Made by a program: the position numbers and the translations under genes. Positions 6,904-10,733 of a stretch of 10,733 nt of DNA are shown here, piece after piece (the stretch's first letter is position 1; each line of letters starts with the position of its first letter). The notes below the pieces were generated by a model. That model was not told the DNA's origin. It saw nothing but the letters and a program-made list of their open reading frames with translations, and did not search any database. Source of the stretch: Fidelibacterota bacterium (GTDB lineage Bacteria > Fidelibacterota > BS150m-G59); the NCBI GenBank assembly GCA_016784265.1, contig JADHUZ010000017.1, forward strand, positions 1-10,733, written 5' to 3'.

Positions 6904-7129
6904 AATCGCTATCTTTGTCATAGGGGCTTATCGCAAATTAATTTCACCGTTCACGGGGAATAACTGTAGATACCATCCAACCTGTTCGGAATATGCCGTC
7001 GGGTCATATCGGCGGTTTTCTTTTTTTGTCGCGAGCCGCATGGTCGCTCTAAGGCTTTTTTCTTGTCATCCGTGGGGCGGACACGGCTATGACCCCGTTC
7101 CGGACAACCAACAGGAGGACAGCGCGTGA
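6881..7129 (+). CDS. yidD: Membrane protein insertion efficiency factor YidD
   Basis: Small (82 residues) membrane-associated protein that helps YidC-dependent insertion of inner-membrane proteins. An amphipathic/hydrophobic N-terminus (KIAIFVIGAYRKLISPF, 8-24) leads into the family signature CRYHPTCSEYA (29-39) and then CHPWGGHGYDPVP (62-74), with the three conserved cysteines. The start chosen is TTG at 6881, which aligns with the usual YidD N-terminus. A longer frame from ATG 6821 would add 20 residues that are just rnpA read in another frame. The gene overlaps rnpA by 23 bases and yidC by 4 (GTGA), the standard rnpA-yidD-yidC order. Confidence 0.93.
   Translation: MIRFSPNKIAIFVIGAYRKLISPFTGNNCRYHPTCSEYAVGSYRRFSFFVASRMVALRLFSCHPWGGHGYDPVPDNQQEDSA
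7113..7119 (+). promoter_or_regulatory. Shine-Dalgarno of yidC
   Basis: AGGAGGA lies inside the end of yidD, six bases before the GTG at 7126. It supports that GTG as the yidC start and shows that yidC has its own strong ribosome-binding site despite overlapping yidD. Confidence 0.8.
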
Positions 7130-8886
7130 ATCGGCAAAACATATTAGCAATCGCTCTTATTTATCTTGTATTTCTTTTCTTTATTTTTCCTTCGATGCGA
7201 CAGTGTGCAGAGCCACCAGATAAAACCGTTGACGCACAAACAACAACGATAACCAGCGAAAGCAAGCCCGAGAAAGAACACTTGCATAAACCTGTTCCTT
7301 TACACGAATCTACAAGTGCTGAAATTCAAACGACTACAATACAAACAAATCTGCTTGTGCTCAAGTTGTCCAATCTGTCTGGTGGAACAATTACGTCAGC
7401 AAAAATTATAGAAAAGGATCTTGATGGCAATCTGGTTTATCCGAACAATTTTGCTGATACTCGCGTAGTAGATATGATTCCCGCAGGATCGGCTGGCAAT
7501 TTTTCTATTCGGTTCGCAACTCTCGGCGACAGCCTTGATCTTTCCAGCGTGCCATTTATTAGCACAGAAATCAACCAGGGCGAGACAGTTTTTGTGGGTG
7601 AAAAACCTCGCACTATTTCTTTTTGGACATTGCTTGATTCCAGTATTGAAATTCGCCGCTCGTTTACCTTTTATCCGGATCGGTATTATTTTGATTCTTC
7701 TCTTGACATAGATGATCCGCAAGGAATTTTAACCGGAGAAACCTACGAAATTGCGTGGAAAAGTGCACCGACACAAACCGAGGAAAACTGGAAAGACAAC
7801 CAATCCTACACCGGTTCTTACATTTTACAGGGCGACGAAAAACCAGAAAAAATTATGGGCAAAACAAATGGGGATTGGTTTCCAGCAGAGGGACAGCGGT
7901 CTGTTGGGCAAACCCGCTGGATTGCGACGCGGTCTAAATATTTTGCTTGTGCTGTTGTTTGCGACAAAAACCATCCTGCCAAATCTGGATCTGTTTTTGG
8001 AAAATCTTTTGAGAATATCGAAAAAATAGATGGCAAACCAGCCGACAAAAAATTTCGCATCTCCATGTTTCTTGATCTTTTGACATTAAAACATTCGGAA
8101 CAAAATTTTCAAGTTTATCTAGGTCCGCTCGATTTTGAAACAATCGAAAACCTTGACCCCTCATTAACCCAAATCATGAGTTTTGGCTGGCCATTTTTTA
8201 CGTGGATTGGTCGAGGTATTCTTTGGGTTTTGATGAAATTGCATTTGCTAATCGGCAATTACGGCCTTTCTTTAGTTGTTTTTGCGTTTCTCGTTAAAAT
8301 AGTTTTATATTTTCCAATGCAAAAAAGTTACTCAAGCATGGAAAAAATGAAAATCATCCAACCAGAGATAAACAAACTTAAAGAAAAATACAAAAAAGAT
8401 GCCGCTGGATTGCAACGGGCGCAAATGGAACTCTTTAAAAAACACAAGGTTAGCCCATTGGGCGGCTGTTTGCCATTATTGGTTCAAATGCCAATTTTTG
8501 TTTCTTTGTTTACTGTTTTTCGGTCCACCATTGTCTTTCGCGGTGAGTCTTTTCTTTGGATTGACGATTTGTCTTTGCCCGACAATCTTTTTAATCTTCC
8601 GTTTTCGTTGCCATTGCTGGGAGATTCGTTTAATCTGTTGCCGCTTTTGATGGTTGTCTCGTTTGTTCTTCAGCAAAAATTGTCCACAGCAAAAACGGCG
8701 GACTCGCAACAAAAAATGATGATGTACATGATGCCTGCTGTATTTTTCTTTCTTTTTTATAAAATCTCCGCGGGGCTCAATCTTTATTATGTGTTGTTCA
8801 ACGTTTTGACTATCTTACAACAAAAATTTGTTTCAGGATCTGTTCGCGGTCTCAAAGTGCAAGCCTCGGGGCCATCCTCAAAATAG
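7126..8886 (+). CDS. yidC: Membrane protein insertase YidC (Oxa1 family, long form)
   Basis: Inner-membrane insertase that integrates membrane proteins alone or with Sec. The 586-residue length is that of the Gram-negative form. It has a first membrane helix (about 5-23), a low-complexity Thr/Glu/Lys stretch (34-66), a large periplasmic beta domain (about 70-340), and the five-helix Oxa1 core (about 352-575). The core includes YSSMEKMKIIQPEINKLKEK after the second core helix and SPLGGCLPLLVQMPIFVSLF (443-462). The positive residue of the hydrophilic groove is Lys391 (FLVKIVLYFP) where E. coli has Arg366; a basic residue is kept. There is no long basic C-terminal tail. The GTG start is fixed by a strong Shine-Dalgarno and by the need for the first helix; the next in-frame ATG (residue 24) would remove that helix. 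Confidence 0.97.
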   Translation: MNRQNILAIALIYLVFLFFIFPSMRQCAEPPDKTVDAQTTTITSESKPEKEHLHKPVPLHESTSAEIQTTTIQTNLLVLKLSNLSGGTITSAKIIEKDLDGNLVYPNNFADTRVVDMIPAGSAGNFSIRFATLGDSLDLSSVPFISTEINQGETVFVGEKPRTISFWTLLDSSIEIRRSFTFYPDRYYFDSSLDIDDPQGILTGETYEIAWKSAPTQTEENWKDNQSYTGSYILQGDEKPEKIMGKTNGDWFPAEGQRSVGQTRWIATRSKYFACAVVCDKNHPAKSGSVFGKSFENIEKIDGKPADKKFRISMFLDLLTLKHSEQNFQVYLGPLDFETIENLDPSLTQIMSFGWPFFTWIGRGILWVLMKLHLLIGNYGLSLVVFAFLVKIVLYFPMQKSYSSMEKMKIIQPEINKLKEKYKKDAAGLQRAQMELFKKHKVSPLGGCLPLLVQMPIFVSLFTVFRSTIVFRGESFLWIDDLSLPDNLFNLPFSLPLLGDSFNLLPLLMVVSFVLQQKLSTAKTADSQQKMMMYMMPAVFFFLFYKISAGLNLYYVLFNVLTILQQKFVSGSVRGLKVQASGPSSK

Positions 8887-8894
8887 GAATTTTT

Positions 8895-10196
8895 GTGTCG
8901 GACACAATCGCTGCTATTATCACGCCTTTCGGACTTGGCGCCATTGCGGTTTTGCGAATTAGCGGCAAAAATGCTTTTACAATTCTTCACGCACTCACAA
9001 AAAAACAAAAATTCAAAGATAGGCAATCTACGCTCGCAACCATTTATTTTCAATTAAAACCTATTGACAAGGCAATTATCACGTGCTTTCCCTCGCCACA
9101 TTCATATACGGGCGAAGATGTTGTCGAATTTTCTGTGCACGGCGGAGCGATTATCGCAGAAGAGGTTTTAAGTGCAGCAATCAAACTTGGCGCTCGTTTG
9201 GCTGAGCCCGGAGAATTTACAAAACGGGCATATTTAAACAACAAAATGGGGTTGCTTGAAGCAGAATCTGTCGCAGATCTCATTTCGGCGGAAACACACA
9301 GAGCGAAAGAACACGCCCAACAAATTTTGCAAGGCGCCCTTGAAAAAGAGTTTTTAACAATCCAAAATCTGTTACTACAAATTGTTTCTACTTTGGAAAT
9401 TTCTATTGACTTTTCAGAGGAAAATATCGAGATAGTTTCTTACAAAAACGTTGAAGGTCAGATATGTTCAATCATAGAAAAAATCCAAGGTGCGATTGAC
9501 GGATTTATCCAAACACGTCGCGCACAATACGGCGCAACTGTAGCGCTTGTTGGCAAGCCCAATGCTGGCAAGTCCAGATTGTTTAATTATTTAGTGCGCA
9601 AAAACCGCTCTATCGTTACAGATATTGCTGGCACCACGCGAGATTATATAACTGAGCGTATCAGCTTAAAAGGATATCCAGTTACCCTGATAGACACAGC
9701 GGGCTTGCACAACGAGGATTTGGATTTCCTTGAAACGAAAGGAGCAGAGAAAACCCACGAGGTGCTACAAACATCAGACCTTCTGGTTTATCTTGTTCCG
9801 CCGAAAGAAGGCGCAACAGATCTTGGTTTCCCAACAAACATACTCACGGTACAAAGTAAATGCGATTTGTTGCCCAATGAAACACTGTGTAATAAGTTGT
9901 TGCGTATTTCAGCCAAAACTGGGGACGGCATAGATCAATTAATTGATGAGATAATTGCGCGGCTATTCGTTGCTCCGCGCGAGGGCATCATACACAAAGA
10001 GCGCCACAAAAACATTCTTTCGCGGATGCTTGTTCCGCTTGAACGAACAAAATCTGGAATACAAAACGGTTCGCCACCTGAAATTATCGCAGAGGATGTC
10101 CGACTGGCAAATATTATTTTGGGAGAACTTTTCGGGAAACACACCACAGATGATGTTTTAAACAATATCTTTTCAAGGTTTTGCGTTGGAAAATAG
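8895..10196 (+). CDS. mnmE: tRNA modification GTPase MnmE
   Basis: GTPase that with MnmG places the (carboxymethyl)aminomethyl group on U34 of certain tRNAs, using tetrahydrofolate and FAD. The 433 residues include an N-terminal folate-binding domain with SPHSYTGEDVVEFSVHGG, and the central helical region. The inserted G domain has G1 GKPNAGKS (220-227), G2 region GTTRD (246-250), G3 DTAG (267-270) and a G4 that reads SKCD (321-324) instead of NKxD. The C-terminus is FCVGK with catalytic Cys430. Asn223 of the P-loop, which binds potassium in this family, is present. The start is GTG, 8 bases after the yidC stop, with AGGAA overlapping that stop. It is slightly shorter than the common 450-460 residues, without visible loss of a motif. 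Confidence 0.97.
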   Translation: MSDTIAAIITPFGLGAIAVLRISGKNAFTILHALTKKQKFKDRQSTLATIYFQLKPIDKAIITCFPSPHSYTGEDVVEFSVHGGAIIAEEVLSAAIKLGARLAEPGEFTKRAYLNNKMGLLEAESVADLISAETHRAKEHAQQILQGALEKEFLTIQNLLLQIVSTLEISIDFSEENIEIVSYKNVEGQICSIIEKIQGAIDGFIQTRRAQYGATVALVGKPNAGKSRLFNYLVRKNRSIVTDIAGTTRDYITERISLKGYPVTLIDTAGLHNEDLDFLETKGAEKTHEVLQTSDLLVYLVPPKEGATDLGFPTNILTVQSKCDLLPNETLCNKLLRISAKTGDGIDQLIDEIIARLFVAPREGIIHKERHKNILSRMLVPLERTKSGIQNGSPPEIIAEDVRLANIILGELFGKHTTDDVLNNIFSRFCVGK

Positions 10197-10210
10197 TTTC
10201 ACGTGAAACA
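10195..10210. promoter_or_regulatory. parS: parS centromere-like site for ParB (Spo0J)
   Basis: AGTTTCACGTGAAACA contains a perfect 14-base palindrome (10196-10209). It matches the widely conserved chromosomal parS sequence TGTTTCACGTGAAACA at 15 of 16 positions. ParB loads here and spreads to guide origin segregation with ParA and to load SMC. The location near oriC, about 3.9 kb from the putative origin, is typical. The site overlaps the mnmE stop and includes the probable mnmG start codon. Confidence 0.9.
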
Positions 10211-10733
10211 TTGCTCGGAGAGCACAGATTTTGATGTGATTGTGATTGGCGGCGGACACGCTGGTCTTGAGGCGGCACTGGCAGCTTCGCGACTTGGCTG
10301 TTCGGTAGCGCTTGTTACTTTTTCCGAAAAAACAATTGGTGTAATGTCTTGCAATCCAGCGATTGGCGGACTTGCAAAAGGACAAATGGTAAGAGAAATT
10401 GATGCTCTCGGAGGCGAAATTGGAGCCTTGGCAGATCTTGCTGGTGTCCAATTTAAAACGTTGAACAGGTCAAAGGGGCGCGCAGTTTGGTCTCCACGCG
10501 CGCAAATTGATCGCTCGCTTTATATAAAACATTCTCGAATGGCTGTGAAAAACCAGCAGGGGCTCTCTGTCATTGAAGGAGAGGTGGAGCGAATACTCAC
10601 CTTAAAGTCTTGTGTTTCCGGCGTCTCAATTCGAGGTCTTGGTGAGGTTGCTTGCCGTTGCGTTGTTGTCGCCGCGGGAACGTTTTTGAGCGGGAAAATG
10701 TTCACGGGGATGAACGAAATTGTTGGCGGGAGA
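10203..10733 (+). CDS. mnmG: tRNA uridine-5-carboxymethylaminomethyl modification enzyme MnmG, 5' part
   Basis: FAD-dependent partner of MnmE in wobble-uridine modification; the first 177 codons are present and the gene continues past the window. The FAD-binding motif GGGHAG (16-21) follows strand FDVIVI. Then come SCNPAIGGLAKG (49-60), a GRAVWSPRAQIDR segment that is strongly conserved in the family (usually GPAVxSPRAQxDR), and AAGTFLSGK near the end. The start is taken as GTG at 10203, within the parS palindrome and 6 bases after mnmE. It gives a short leader of nine residues before the first strand, as usual. No good Shine-Dalgarno is visible, so translation may be coupled to mnmE. Bound ParB could in principle affect transcription through this point. 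Confidence 0.96.
   Translation, partial: MKHCSESTDFDVIVIGGGHAGLEAALAASRLGCSVALVTFSEKTIGVMSCNPAIGGLAKGQMVREIDALGGEIGALADLAGVQFKTLNRSKGRAVWSPRAQIDRSLYIKHSRMAVKNQQGLSVIEGEVERILTLKSCVSGVSIRGLGEVACRCVVVAAGTFLSGKMFTGMNEIVGGR

Noticed and set aside
8680..8688. TTGTCCACA DnaA-box variant inside yidC
   Set aside because: Single near-match within conserved coding sequence with no partner site.
9080..9085. CACGTG core in mnmE as a further parS
   Set aside because: The flanks differ from the parS consensus on both sides.

Overview
The window carries a bacterial chromosome-origin neighbourhood. An AT-rich oriC-like spacer (about 6228-6449) with two DnaA boxes separates two divergent, tightly packed gene runs, so both are transcribed away from the putative origin. 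AT content looks moderately high. A secreted protein with a type IX secretion (T9SS) C-terminal sorting domain, together with a TatT/TatP-type TRAP transporter, points to a didermic bacterium of the FCB superphylum (Fibrobacterota, Cloacimonadota or a related candidate phylum). The phylum cannot be fixed by eye.

Rightward (+ strand) lies the classical origin-proximal cluster rpmH-rnpA-yidD-yidC-mnmE-mnmG. Its members overlap or are only 1 to 8 bases apart. They supply ribosomal protein L34, the RNase P protein, the membrane-insertion factors YidD and YidC, and the two subunits of the tRNA wobble-uridine modification enzyme; mnmG runs off the window. Every gene after rpmH appears to start at GTG or TTG. 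A near-perfect ParB-binding parS palindrome (AGTTTCACGTGAAACA) lies on the mnmE/mnmG junction, and the probable GTG start of mnmG sits inside its centre.

Leftward (- strand) dnaA is followed after only 2 bases not by dnaN but by a 984-residue exported protein with seven FG-GAP/integrin-alpha-like repeats and a T9SS tail. Then come a TatT lipoprotein (TAATG overlap), a TatP/DctP solute-binding protein, and the first 27 codons of a DctQ-like small permease that lacks an ordinary start codon. This looks like one transcription unit linking the replication initiator to a surface protein and a TPR-associated TRAP (TPAT) uptake system.

Most genes are recognisable housekeeping or transport genes. 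The least described parts are the dnaA / FG-GAP-T9SS / TatT-TatP-DctQ arrangement, the parS site that contains a start codon, and the probable AUA start of dctQ. No RNA genes, CRISPR arrays, insertion sequences or phage genes were seen. No gene-free stretch exceeds 300 bases.
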